Below, piece by piece: positions 40,599 through 48,979 of a stretch of DNA of 49,928 nucleotides. This DNA is from Elusimicrobiota bacterium. Lineage in GTDB: Bacteria > CG03 > SLGR01 > JAFGSA01. The stretch is taken from the NCBI GenBank assembly GCA_016934855.1, contig JAFGSA010000028.1:1-49928 (forward strand), read 5' to 3'. The notes under the pieces are model-generated. The model searched no databases, was not told the origin of the DNA, and worked only from the letters and a program-made list of their open reading frames with translations. Both the position numbers and the translations under genes were made by a program. The first letter of the stretch is position 1, and every line of letters starts with the position of its first letter.

Positions 40599-41516
40599 TC
40601 AGAATATTACGTATATATATACACAATAACTAAGTAAAAGTAAAATCCCTTCCGCCCGGGTTATTTTTCTTCCGCTTAATATTATCGGGAAAAGGAGAAG
40701 CGTATATATCACCAGGACCGGCGACTGTATAAAGAATTCCCTTTTGGTGAGTATTATAGGCGATATTATCCCGGCGCCGCCGGCGACTAGCAGGATATTG
40801 AAAATATTCGAACCCACGATCGTTCCCATGCTGATATCCGGCGACTTTCTGAAACTGCCTGCCACGACAACGGCTATTTCGGGTAAAGACGTGCCGACCG
40901 CTACCGCTGTCAGTCCTATGACGGCTTCGGATACGCCGATCTGCCTGGCCACAGCCGTCGCCGCGTCTACCGTAAGCTTAGCGCCCCCGAGCAGACCCGC
41001 TATCCCGAATATAAAATAGAGCGCCCCTTTTATACCCGAGCCGCCGGGACCGGCCGTCTCCAACCTGCACAGGTACCCCCTTGCCAGGAGGAAGGCGATG
41101 TAAGCGGCGCACATGACCGCAAAAACCGCGCATTCCGCGCTGCTGATTACAAGATCGAGCGAGAATACATAAAGCATTATACTGCAGGATAGAAGCACCC
41201 AGTAGTCGTATTTTATGACTTCTTTCTCCACCGGTACAGGCAGGATGACCGCGCCCAGCGCCAGCGCCAGACCTATATTAGCCATATTTGATCCGACCGC
41301 GTTGCCAAGCGATATACCGGGACTTCCCATGCCCGCCGCGAGCCATGATACCAGTATTTCCGGGAGCGATGTTCCTATTGCGCCGAGCGTCAATCCGATG
41401 ATGAGCGCCGGCACGCCGAGAATCCTGGCGAGTATGTTTCCTCCCCGTATGAATACATCGGCTCCTATCCATAACAGCGCCACGCCGGCCATGAACAGAT
41501 AGGGCTGCAATGTCAT
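40599..41516 (-). CDS. Calcium/sodium antiporter, YrbG-like
   Basis: This 305-residue CaCA-family exchanger has about ten transmembrane helices in two inverted halves. The paired alpha repeats are GAIGTSLPEILVSWLAAGMG with NAVGSNMANIG, and AVGTSLPEIAVVVAGSF with GSNIFNILLV. It exports Ca2+ in exchange for Na+ or H+. Its start overlaps the LhgO stop by one base (TGATG). Confidence 0.94.
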   Translation of the reverse strand: MTLQPYLFMAGVALLWIGADVFIRGGNILARILGVPALIIGLTLGAIGTSLPEILVSWLAAGMGSPGISLGNAVGSNMANIGLALALGAVILPVPVEKEVIKYDYWVLLSCSIMLYVFSLDLVISSAECAVFAVMCAAYIAFLLARGYLCRLETAGPGGSGIKGALYFIFGIAGLLGGAKLTVDAATAVARQIGVSEAVIGLTAVAVGTSLPEIAVVVAGSFRKSPDISMGTIVGSNIFNILLVAGGAGIISPIILTKREFFIQSPVLVIYTLLLFPIILSGRKITRAEGILLLLSYCVYIYVIF

Positions 41517-42637
41517 CAGAGCATCTCCTTAACCATGCGGGCTATAGCCGGCGCCGCTGTCAGCCCGGGAGAGTCTATCCCTACCAGGTTTATAAATCCC
41601 TTGAGCCCGCTGCCGGATTCTTCTTTGATTATGAAGTCCCTGAAACCTTCCCCGGGCCCCTGCAGCTTCGGCCTTATCCCGGAGGTATCGGGATGCAGGT
41701 CGTCCTTCTTAACGGAAGGGATGAATCTTTTTACAGAATCGAAGAATGCTTCTTTCTTCTCTTCGGCCACCGAATAATCCTTTTTTTCTCTCGATATGTA
41801 TTCCGCGTCCGGCCCCAGCCGCAACCCTCCCCCCAGATCCGGGGTCACGTGTATGCCGAGGCTCACCGAGTCTTTTTTTACCGCGGGATATACGAGGTGC
41901 TTTATCCTGACGGACTGGGAATTCCCCAGCCTGAAGTAGCTTCCCTTGCAGTAATGCAGGCTGTATTTGTTTTTTTCGGCATCGATACCGGCCATGCAGG
42001 ACACCCTGTCCGATTCCAGTCCCGCGCAGTTTATTACGATACCCGACCTGAAATCGAATTCCCCGCCGTTGTTCTCTCTTACCTTGACGATGTGATCCGA
42101 GCCGTCCTTTTGAAACCCGGTTACCTCCGTATTGAATACCGGCTCCGCACCCCCCGCTCTTGCTTCGTGGAGAAAATATTTCATGAGGTTATGGGTATCG
42201 ACTATGCCTGTCGACGGCGAGTATACCGCCGCGTCGCACCTGATATCTGGTTCCGTCCCGTTAACGCGCCCGGCCGTCACCATCTCCAGTCCCGGCACTC
42301 CGTTTTTTCTTCCGTTCTCGTAGAGAAACTCTATCTCCTCTTTTTCCTCTTCGCCGGCCGCGACTATGAACTTGCCTGTTTTACTGCAGCTTATGCCGGC
42401 TTTTTCGCATATCGAGTAAAGCATCGCGTTGCCTTCGATGCAGAGCCGGTGCCTCAGGGAGCCGCCGGGATAATATATGCCGGCATGGATGACTTCGCTG
42501 TTTCTCGAAGAAGTCTCCATTCCGAAAGCCTCGTTTTTCTCAAGGATGAAGACCGCAGTGCCCTTGCGGGCGACCGCGGCCGCGACAGCAAGTCCGACTA
42601 TGCCGGCACCGATAACCGTTATGTCTATTTTTTCCAT
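41516..42637 (-). CDS. LhgO-like FAD-dependent 2-hydroxyglutarate oxidoreductase
   Basis: The 373-residue DAO-family flavoprotein has the FAD motif VIGAGIVGLAVA, the family strings MLYSICEKAGISCSKTGKF and VFNTEVTGF, and HVTPDLGGGLRLGPDAEYI before the C-terminal IRPKLQGPGEGFRDFII and LVGIDSPGLTAAPAIA motif. L-2-hydroxyglutarate is the known LhgO substrate. ATG 42637 (MEKIDITVIG) is preferred to an upstream in-frame Met lacking the family start. Confidence 0.9.
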   Translation of the reverse strand: MEKIDITVIGAGIVGLAVAAAVARKGTAVFILEKNEAFGMETSSRNSEVIHAGIYYPGGSLRHRLCIEGNAMLYSICEKAGISCSKTGKFIVAAGEEEKEEIEFLYENGRKNGVPGLEMVTAGRVNGTEPDIRCDAAVYSPSTGIVDTHNLMKYFLHEARAGGAEPVFNTEVTGFQKDGSDHIVKVRENNGGEFDFRSGIVINCAGLESDRVSCMAGIDAEKNKYSLHYCKGSYFRLGNSQSVRIKHLVYPAVKKDSVSLGIHVTPDLGGGLRLGPDAEYISREKKDYSVAEEKKEAFFDSVKRFIPSVKKDDLHPDTSGIRPKLQGPGEGFRDFIIKEESGSGLKGFINLVGIDSPGLTAAPAIARMVKEML

Positions 42638-42647
42638 GATCAAGCTA

Positions 42648-42676
42648 ATTTTTGCATAAGCAGGGTCTATTGTCAA
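42648..42676 (-). promoter_or_regulatory. Candidate promoter of LhgO-antiporter
   Basis: On the minus strand a perfect -35 TTGACA (42676-42671) is followed after 17 bases by AAAAAT (42653-42648), a weak -10. The -10 ends about 11 bases before the ATG, so the leader would be very short. Confidence 0.4.
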
Positions 42677-42767
42677 GAATGCGAAAAGTGTTTTTCCCGG
42701 AGATTTTATCACATCAAGCGCGGCAGATCCGCCCGTGTCGCGGGACGGCTCCCGGCGTTAACCGGGC

Positions 42768-43505
42768 TCAGGTTATTACCGGTGTTGCCTTCTCGTCAAA
42801 AGGATTCCTCCTCATCGCGAGCGAAAAAAGATACGGATAATTATCCTTGAGATGCCTCATATAATCCAGCCAGCTGTGGACCAGAAGATGATAAGCCCTT
42901 TTTATATCGCCGCCCATATGAGCCAGGTCGCTCCCGGGCAGGTCCGCGAAGCTCTTTCTGCTGGCCATCTCCTCTGTAAGATGGAATACCGCCCATAACA
43001 GCCCCGTGAAAGACTCGTGTTCCAGAAGGTTGGGATTCTCCAGCAGCCTTACCATGAAATCCCTGCGTTTCAGCAGCTTGTCTCTCAGCTCTTCCATGGC
43101 TATCTTTTTTATATCGACACCGTAATCGTATTTCCTGAGGCTTGTATATACTTTTTCGAAATGAGCATCGTCCCAGTCGTTTTTTACTACCAGGTTCCCG
43201 CATATGGTCTCGAGGGCGGGATCCGCATCGGAAAATATTTTCAGGAGGTCCGTGCCTATCTCGCTGAAAAATGCGCCTATTATCATATTGAGCTTTTCCA
43301 GGAGCACCTTCTTTTCCCTCAGGTTAAGAAGCTTGTGGATTATCAGCGTGACGAGCAGCACCTCTACGGGAACAAAGGCTATATCACCCAGGAGATACAG
43401 GAAGATATGATGCGCATCGTGAAAAATTAAAAAATGAAAAAGATACAGAAGCGCCGAAACCAGCACCAGAACGGTTCCCAGTATAACCTGCCACCCCATA
43501 TTCAT
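42768..43505 (-). CDS. Membrane protein of unknown function
   Basis: The 245-residue protein has two N-terminal transmembrane helices (about residues 4-26 and 34-57, in numbering from the chosen start) and a long helical cytoplasmic part. Phrases such as RDKLLKRRDFMVRLLENPNLLEHE and SFTGLLWAVFHLTEEM suggest a helical bundle; I recognise no family. ATG 43505 is chosen because AAAGGAGGAAAAA lies directly before it. It diverges from the Deg-type protease across 94 bases. Confidence 0.72.
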   Translation of the reverse strand: MNMGWQVILGTVLVLVSALLYLFHFLIFHDAHHIFLYLLGDIAFVPVEVLLVTLIIHKLLNLREKKVLLEKLNMIIGAFFSEIGTDLLKIFSDADPALETICGNLVVKNDWDDAHFEKVYTSLRKYDYGVDIKKIAMEELRDKLLKRRDFMVRLLENPNLLEHESFTGLLWAVFHLTEEMASRKSFADLPGSDLAHMGGDIKRAYHLLVHSWLDYMRHLKDNYPYLFSLAMRRNPFDEKATPVIT

Positions 43506-43525
43506 TTTTTCCTCCTTTGCGGATT

Positions 43526-43554
43526 TTGACACATATTATATATTAACATATAAT
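43526..43554 (+). promoter_or_regulatory. Consensus sigma70 promoter of the Deg-type protease
   Basis: TTGACA (43526-43531), a 17-bp spacer and TATAAT (43549-43554) match the sigma70 consensus at all 12 positions. The expected start near 43561 gives a leader of about 40 bases with GAAAAGGAG before the ATG. Confidence 0.88.
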
Positions 43555-43599
43555 TTATTACAAACTCAGAAATTATTCTCGAAAAGGAGACTCGTTATC

Positions 43600-45069
43600 A
43601 TGAATATGAAAATCTGTTTTAAACCGGTTTTGCTCATTATACTGTTTTACGCAGGCTACACCCCGGCGCAGGCCTCCGAAAAAGAGTCCATAGTGAAGAT
43701 ATACGCCACCTTCAACGAGCATGATTTCCATGATCCCTGGCAGATGGTGGGCCAGAATAAAAGATACGGATCCGGATGCATCATCGAAAATAACAGGATC
43801 CTTACAAATGCTCACGTCGTCGGAGACTATACTTTCCTTGAAGTAAGGCGATCGGGAAGCGCCAAAAGATACCAGGCTGAAGTGGCTTTTGTCGCCCATG
43901 AATGCGACCTTGCCGTGCTGGAAGTAAAAGACCCCTCTTTCTTTAAGGGAGCCGTGCCCCTCAGGCTGGGAGAACTCCCCAGGGTCCGCGACAAGGTAGC
44001 GGTTTACGGATTCCCCATAGGAGGAGACAAGCTGTCCATAACCGAAGGTGTCGTATCGAGGGTCGAACATAATAACTACACGCACAGCAGCGCCCACCTG
44101 CTCACCTGCCAGATAGACGCCGCGATAAACCCCGGCAACAGCGGGGGTCCCGTGCTCATGGACAACAAGATAGCCGGGGTCGCATTCCAGGCCGGCAGGG
44201 GAGAAAACATAGGATACATGGTGCCCGCGCCCATAGTAAAACATTTCCTCGAAGATATCACGGACGGCAGGTATGACGGCATACCTTCCGTCGGCGTTAC
44301 CTGGCAGGACATGGAAAACGCCGATCTGCGCAGGAAATACGGGCTGCCGGATGACAAGCAGGGGATCATGATAAGAGAGATATACCAGGGTTCCGCCGCC
44401 GAAGAAATACTGAAAGAGGAAGACATTATCCTTGCGATAGACGGGATCAACATAGAAAACGACGGGACCGTGGAATTCAGGAAGAACGAAAGGACGGATT
44501 TCGCCTACATAATACAGAATAAGTTCATCGGGGATACGATCGATTTTACCGTTCTGAGGGATTCCGCGGAACAGACCGTTAAAATCCGCCTCAAGGACCC
44601 CGTCAACTTCTGGCACCTGGTGCCGCGGCAGCAGTATGACACCGCCCCTACCTATTTCATCATCGGCGGGCTGGTTTTCGAACCCCTGACGACAAACTTC
44701 CTCCAGGAATGGCACGGCAACTGGAAGAGCTCGGCCCCGAATAAGTTCGTATACTATTACTATTACGGCTCTCCCGACACCGGCAGGAAGCAGCTGGTGA
44801 TCCTGATAAACGTACTCGCCGATGAAGCGAACATGGGATATCATAACATGATGTACCTGGTCATAACCGAGGTCAACGGCCGGAAGATATCGACCATGAA
44901 GGACCTGGTTGATGCCGTAGAGCAGAACCAGGACGAATATCATACTTTCATCGACGAAGAAGGATTCAAGATCGTGCTCAGCAGAGAAAAAGCCGGATCA
45001 AGGACGCCCGAGATACTCGACAGGTATAAGATATCTTCGGACAGGTCGGAAGACCTTAAGACAGATTAA
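43600..45069 (+). CDS. Deg/HtrA-like trypsin-fold serine protease with PDZ domain
   Basis: The 489-residue exported protease has a signal peptide (about residues 1-25, ending AQA-S). The catalytic triad is His72 (TNAHVV), Asp103 (ECDLAVLE) and Ser181 (NPGNSGGP). The trypsin fold is followed by a PDZ domain around the REIYQGSAAEEILKEEDIILA segment, and a long C-terminal region that resembles the second PDZ-like part of plant-type Deg proteases (Deg9-like). It likely handles misfolded envelope proteins. An AAGGAG site precedes the ATG at 10 bases; an alternative ATG lies two codons later. The gene has its own consensus promoter and stands alone. Confidence 0.92.
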   Translation: MNMKICFKPVLLIILFYAGYTPAQASEKESIVKIYATFNEHDFHDPWQMVGQNKRYGSGCIIENNRILTNAHVVGDYTFLEVRRSGSAKRYQAEVAFVAHECDLAVLEVKDPSFFKGAVPLRLGELPRVRDKVAVYGFPIGGDKLSITEGVVSRVEHNNYTHSSAHLLTCQIDAAINPGNSGGPVLMDNKIAGVAFQAGRGENIGYMVPAPIVKHFLEDITDGRYDGIPSVGVTWQDMENADLRRKYGLPDDKQGIMIREIYQGSAAEEILKEEDIILAIDGINIENDGTVEFRKNERTDFAYIIQNKFIGDTIDFTVLRDSAEQTVKIRLKDPVNFWHLVPRQQYDTAPTYFIIGGLVFEPLTTNFLQEWHGNWKSSAPNKFVYYYYYGSPDTGRKQLVILINVLADEANMGYHNMMYLVITEVNGRKISTMKDLVDAVEQNQDEYHTFIDEEGFKIVLSREKAGSRTPEILDRYKISSDRSEDLKTD

Positions 45070-45074
45070 CCCCC

Positions 45075-45809
45075 CTATTTATCGAGATACGCGGCAAACA
45101 GGCTCTCGAGTTTTTCCAGCCTGTCTTTATCGATGAAATACGAGATGGAGAAAGCAAAGCAGTCCAGGCTCACAAGAGCGTTCAGCGTGGCGTCCTGCAC
45201 TTTTATCTGGGTAAGTTTTTCGCAGAAATTCCTATTGACTATCCTGATATCCTCGTAGATGTTCACCAGGTTTTTCAGATCCCAGTCCGCCTGACCGCCT
45301 TTTTTCATCACAAAATACTGGGCGAGCAGGTACATCGATATCATGCGGAAGCTGGACTCTTCTATGGTACCGAACGGAAGATGGAACCGCACTATGGGCT
45401 TGAGGTATTCCATTATGGGACAGCTACTGGTCACCATGTATATACCGACAAGCGAGTTCAGCCCCGTCTGTAAAGAGGTATGCCTTGAATATGTGCGTTC
45501 CTCCGTATCTATAGTGAGGTCTATCTCCTCGTAGGACACCGAGTCTTTGAAAAAATCTATTATATCAAAAAGGTTGATAACTACCGGGCAGTACTCGTTC
45601 TCTTTTTCATCAAGGGTGCAGTTGGGGCACCTGAACTTCTCGAGCCTTGTCCATTCGGGATAAGAGTCTTTCTTTTCGTTTATCAGGTCGAGCGTTTCGC
45701 CGTCAAGTCTCACCAGGAATTCCTTGTCCTCGCCGCTGTTGAGCTTGAACCTGTAGCGGATCCTGATATCTTCTGTTCCGTTGGAGCTTTTATGGTTCAT
45801 ATTATACAA
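45075..45809 (-). CDS. Soluble protein of unknown function
   Basis: The 244-residue soluble protein starts with a beta-rich RIRYRFKLNSGEDKEFLVRLD segment. It has a Cys pair (FRCPNC) plus YCPVVI, and a helical second half with CPIMEYLKPIVRFHLPFGTIEE. I recognise no confirmed family. CPNC with a nearby Cys may hold zinc. A start at ATG 45800, three codons later, is equally possible. It converges with the protease gene and diverges from fabH across about 160 bases. Confidence 0.72.
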   Translation of the reverse strand: MYNMNHKSSNGTEDIRIRYRFKLNSGEDKEFLVRLDGETLDLINEKKDSYPEWTRLEKFRCPNCTLDEKENEYCPVVINLFDIIDFFKDSVSYEEIDLTIDTEERTYSRHTSLQTGLNSLVGIYMVTSSCPIMEYLKPIVRFHLPFGTIEESSFRMISMYLLAQYFVMKKGGQADWDLKNLVNIYEDIRIVNRNFCEKLTQIKVQDATLNALVSLDCFAFSISYFIDKDRLEKLESLFAAYLDK

Positions 45810-45890
45810 TGTTTCTGCCGGTTAAATAGTATGAAATTTTACATTATTGAGTACAAATTAGCAAGCATATCAGGGCCTGTGATTCCTTCC

Positions 45891-45918
45891 TTTACAATGG
45901 AAAATAAAAAGCTATAAT
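45891..45918 (+). promoter_or_regulatory. Promoter of the fabH-kor operon
   Basis: TTTACA (45891-45896), a 16-bp spacer and TATAAT (45913-45918) give 11 of 12 consensus bases. Transcription would start near 45925, inside the first arm of the inverted repeat that follows. Confidence 0.75.
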
Positions 45919-45951
45919 GTAAATATTCATTGCAATTTAACAATATTTACA
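45918..45951 (+). promoter_or_regulatory. Inverted-repeat operator candidate of fabH-kor
   Basis: TGTAAATATT (45918-45927) and AATATTTACA (45942-45951) form a perfect 10-bp inverted repeat around a 14-base spacer. The left arm shares the last T of the -10 box and covers the start site; the right arm runs up to the AAGGAG ribosome site. It could be bound by a dimeric repressor or fold to hide the ribosome site. Confidence 0.55.
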
Positions 45952-45968
45952 AGGAGTTTATTTCTCAG

Positions 45969-46949
45969 ATGAACAGAGCCAAGATCATAGCTACGGGATA
46001 TTACCTCCCGTCCAGGATCCTCACCAACGAGGACCTGGAGAAGATCGTCGACACAACAGACGAGTGGATAACCACAAGAACCGGAATAAAAGAACGTCAT
46101 ATAGCGGAAAACGACGAATCTTCCTCCGATATGGGCATAAAGGCCGGCAGCATGGCCCTGGAAAAGGCGGGGCTTGAACCCGAAGACATAGACGCCGTCA
46201 TATGCGCGACTATCACGCCCGACCATTTTTTCCCCTCCACCGCGTGTCTCATACAGAAGGGGCTGAACCTGAAAAACTCTTTCGCTTTCGATGTCTCCGC
46301 AGCCTGCTCCGGTTTCATATACGCCCTGCACATAGCCGAAGCCATTCTCCTGCAGGACAGGGTAAAAACAGTACTTGTAATAGCCGCAGAGAAGATGTCC
46401 AGCATCACCGACTGGAAAGACCGGGCCACATGCGTTCTTTTCGGCGACGGCGCCGGCGCTGCAATACTACAGAAGAAGAAAGGCGACAGGGGAATACTTT
46501 CGAGCTTTCTGGGCAGCGACGGCAATTTTGGCGACCTTCTCATCGTGCCGGCAGGCGGTTCCAGGACGCCGGTCACCGAAGAGATAGTAAGGGGGGGACA
46601 GCATTTCCTTCATATGAAAGGCAACGAGGTCTTCAAGGTAGCCGTCCAGAAGATGGTCAATTCTGCCTTGAATTCTCTGGGCAGGGCCGGGCTTGAAGCC
46701 AAAGACGTCAAGTTGCTGATCCCCCACCAGGCCAACCTCAGGATAATAAAAGCGGTCGCTAAAAGGCTGAAACTCCGTGACGAGCAGGTCTTCATAAACG
46801 TAGACAAGGTCGGGAATATGAGCGCGGCCACGATAGCGCTCGGACTCGCGGAAGCCGAAGAGAAAAAGATAATAAAATCCGGCGACATCGTAAACCTGGT
46901 ATCATTCGGAGCAGGATTCACATGGGCCGGGATGGTCCTGCGCTGGTAG
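45969..46949 (+). CDS. fabH: Beta-ketoacyl-ACP synthase III
   Basis: The 326-residue enzyme starts fatty acid chains by joining an acyl-CoA primer to malonyl-ACP. The catalytic triad is Cys113 (SAACSGF), His in IPHQANLRII and Asn in VGNMSAA. The start MNRAKIIATGYYLPS is typical; an earlier in-frame start at 45930 lies in the promoter/operator DNA and is rejected. It is followed without any gap by the ferredoxin subunit of a 2-oxoacid oxidoreductase. That linkage suggests the primer may come from branched 2-oxoacids, which is my inference. Confidence 0.96.
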   Translation: MNRAKIIATGYYLPSRILTNEDLEKIVDTTDEWITTRTGIKERHIAENDESSSDMGIKAGSMALEKAGLEPEDIDAVICATITPDHFFPSTACLIQKGLNLKNSFAFDVSAACSGFIYALHIAEAILLQDRVKTVLVIAAEKMSSITDWKDRATCVLFGDGAGAAILQKKKGDRGILSSFLGSDGNFGDLLIVPAGGSRTPVTEEIVRGGQHFLHMKGNEVFKVAVQKMVNSALNSLGRAGLEAKDVKLLIPHQANLRIIKAVAKRLKLRDEQVFINVDKVGNMSAATIALGLAEAEEKKIIKSGDIVNLVSFGAGFTWAGMVLRW

Positions 46950-47180
46950 ATGAAAGCAGGTAAAAAAAAGATACTGCTGATAAACGAAGAATACTGTAAA
47001 GAATGCGGTTTCTGCATAAAATTCTGCCCTAACAATACACTTGCAAAAAAGAACACTATTAACTCGCGCGGATTTCATCCGGCCGAACTGAAAGGCGAAT
47101 GCAGCTTTTGCGGCATATGCTATACCGTATGCCCGGACTTTGCGATAGAGATCGTAGATGAGGAACAGATTTCACGGTAA
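46950..47180 (+). CDS. 2-oxoacid:ferredoxin oxidoreductase, ferredoxin (delta) subunit
   Basis: The 76-residue protein has two 4Fe-4S motifs, CKECGFCIKFCP and CSFCGICYTVCP, as in the delta subunit of four-subunit 2-oxoacid:ferredoxin oxidoreductases. It carries electrons from the TPP site to ferredoxin. Its ATG follows the fabH stop with no gap, and the alpha subunit gene starts 24 bases later. Confidence 0.94.
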   Translation: MKAGKKKILLINEEYCKECGFCIKFCPNNTLAKKNTINSRGFHPAELKGECSFCGICYTVCPDFAIEIVDEEQISR

Positions 47181-47204
47181 TACCGATACTGTAGGACCAT
47201 TCCG

Positions 47205-48254
47205 ATGAAAAAACTCTGGAAAGGGAACCATGCTCTTGTGGAAGGAGCCCTGGCGGGCGGTCTCGACGCCTATTTCGGCTATCCGATTACTCCGCAGAAC
47301 GAAGTTCCGGAATACATGTCCCTGAGGATGAAGCAGGAAAAAAGAGTATTTCTGCAGGCCGAATCCGAACTCGCCTCTATCAACATGGTATTCGGGGCTG
47401 CGCTGACCGGGAAAAGGGCCATGACTACCTCCTCTTCTCCCGGGATATCACTGATGCAGGAGGGCATATCCTACCTTGTGGGATGCGAACTGCCGGCAGT
47501 CATAGTCAACGTGCAGCGGGGCGGACCGGGGCTGGGCAACATAGCCGGCGCACAGGGGGATTATTTTCAGTCCGTAAAGGGCGGCGGTCACGGAGATTAC
47601 AGGCTAATAACCCTTACCCCTTTTTCCGTGCAGGAGATGTACGAGATGACCAGGGATTCGTTCGACCTCGCTTTTAAATACCGCAACCCGGTGCTGATAC
47701 TTGCCGACGGCGTCATAGGCCAGATGCTGGAGCCGGCGGACCTGCCGGAAAAGGTTCCCCCGAGAAAAGAATTCCCCTACAGCATGGACTGGATACTGGA
47801 CGGCGCAGCGGGCAGGGACTCCAGGTTCATAAGATCGCTGGTAATGGACGAGGGCGGGCTGGAACAGCATAATTACAGGCTATGGGACAAATTCGCGAAG
47901 ATGGAGAAGGAAATCAGCTGGGAGGAGCATGGCACGGAAGACGCGGACGTTATCCTCGTAGGATACGGAACGAGCGCCCGGATAAACCTGGATGTATATA
48001 ATTCCGCCAGGAAGAACGGCCTGAAAGCGGGGTATTTCAGGCTCAGGACAGCTTTCCCCTTCCCTTCCAAAAGGCTGTCGGAACTTTCGAGCCGGTCCGG
48101 GTTCCTGGTAACGGAGATGTCTATGGGCCAGATGGTCGAAGACGTGAGGCTCGCGGTATCCGGGAGATCGGACGTGGAATTTTACGGCAGGCCGGCGGGA
48201 GGCCTGCCCGAAGAAGAGAAGATATACGGGATACTCGAGAGGATGCTGAAATGA
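47205..48254 (+). CDS. 2-oxoacid:ferredoxin oxidoreductase alpha subunit (VorB/KorA type)
   Basis: The 349-residue subunit begins LWKGNHALVEGALAGGLDAYF with GYPITPQNEVPEYM, the family hallmark. TTSSSPGISLMQEGISYLVG, VNVQRGGPGLGNIAGAQGDY and the closing VTEMSMGQMVEDVR follow. The size and first motif resemble VorB, the 3-methyl-2-oxobutanoate type, more than a full-length KorA, but specificity (2-oxoglutarate, branched or pyruvate) is not settled by motifs. The beta subunit gene overlaps it by 4 bases. Confidence 0.93.
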   Translation: MKKLWKGNHALVEGALAGGLDAYFGYPITPQNEVPEYMSLRMKQEKRVFLQAESELASINMVFGAALTGKRAMTTSSSPGISLMQEGISYLVGCELPAVIVNVQRGGPGLGNIAGAQGDYFQSVKGGGHGDYRLITLTPFSVQEMYEMTRDSFDLAFKYRNPVLILADGVIGQMLEPADLPEKVPPRKEFPYSMDWILDGAAGRDSRFIRSLVMDEGGLEQHNYRLWDKFAKMEKEISWEEHGTEDADVILVGYGTSARINLDVYNSARKNGLKAGYFRLRTAFPFPSKRLSELSSRSGFLVTEMSMGQMVEDVRLAVSGRSDVEFYGRPAGGLPEEEKIYGILERMLK

Positions 48255-48979
48255 GCAGAAGGCTTCCGGAAAGTCTCAAGAAAATTCCCCATACTTACTG
48301 TCCGGGCTGCGGTCACGGCATAATACACAGGCTCGTAGCCGAGAGCCTGGACGAACTGGAGCTGCGTGAAAAGACCGTTGCCATCGCGCCTGTAGGGTGT
48401 GCCGTTTTCGGATATCATTACTGGAATTTCGATACGGCTGAAGCTGCACACGGCAGGCCCCCCGCGGCAGCTACCGGCATAAAAAGGGTCCTTCCCGACA
48501 GGATAGTCATAACATACCAGGGGGACGGGGATCTCGCCGCAATCGGCGGGAACGAGATAATCCATGCCGCAAACAGGGGTGAGAACATTTCGGTCTTCTT
48601 CGTCAATAACGCGTGTTACGGGATGACGGGAGGCCAGATGGCTCCGACGACAATGTTCGACCAGGTAACGACCACGACGCCTCTGGGCAGGACGCTGGAA
48701 GACGGATATCCGGTCAAAGTCTGCGAGCTTTTGTCGGTACTGGAAGGGGTTTCGTATATTGAACGCGTAGCCGTCAACAGCCCGGCGAATATAATGAAAG
48801 CGAAAAAAGCTGTGAAAAAAGCGCTGGGATACCAGGCGCGGAACAGGGGTTTCACTCTGGTGGAATTCCTATCCATGTGCCCCACGGGATGGAAGGTCTC
48901 CCCCGAAAAATCGCTCGAATGGATAGATGAAAGAATGCTAAGGATCTTCCCGCTCGGCGTTTATAAGGACAAGGGATGA
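48251..48979 (+). CDS. 2-oxoacid:ferredoxin oxidoreductase beta (TPP) subunit
   Basis: This 242-residue thiamine diphosphate subunit has YCPGCGHGIIHRLV at the N-terminus and the TPP motif TYQGDGDLAAIGGNEIIHAAN. NNACYGMTGGQMAPTT and FVEFLSMCPTGWK-like VEFLSMCPTGW are also family elements. With the alpha subunit it decarboxylates a 2-oxoacid, giving acyl-CoA and reduced ferredoxin. It overlaps both alpha and gamma genes by 4 bases. Confidence 0.94.
   Translation: MSRRLPESLKKIPHTYCPGCGHGIIHRLVAESLDELELREKTVAIAPVGCAVFGYHYWNFDTAEAAHGRPPAAATGIKRVLPDRIVITYQGDGDLAAIGGNEIIHAANRGENISVFFVNNACYGMTGGQMAPTTMFDQVTTTTPLGRTLEDGYPVKVCELLSVLEGVSYIERVAVNSPANIMKAKKAVKKALGYQARNRGFTLVEFLSMCPTGWKVSPEKSLEWIDERMLRIFPLGVYKDKG

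Noticed and set aside
43573..44943. Minus-strand 456-codon open frame under the protease gene
   Set aside because: It is antisense to the protease with its triad, PDZ domain and consensus promoter. The translation has no recognised motifs.
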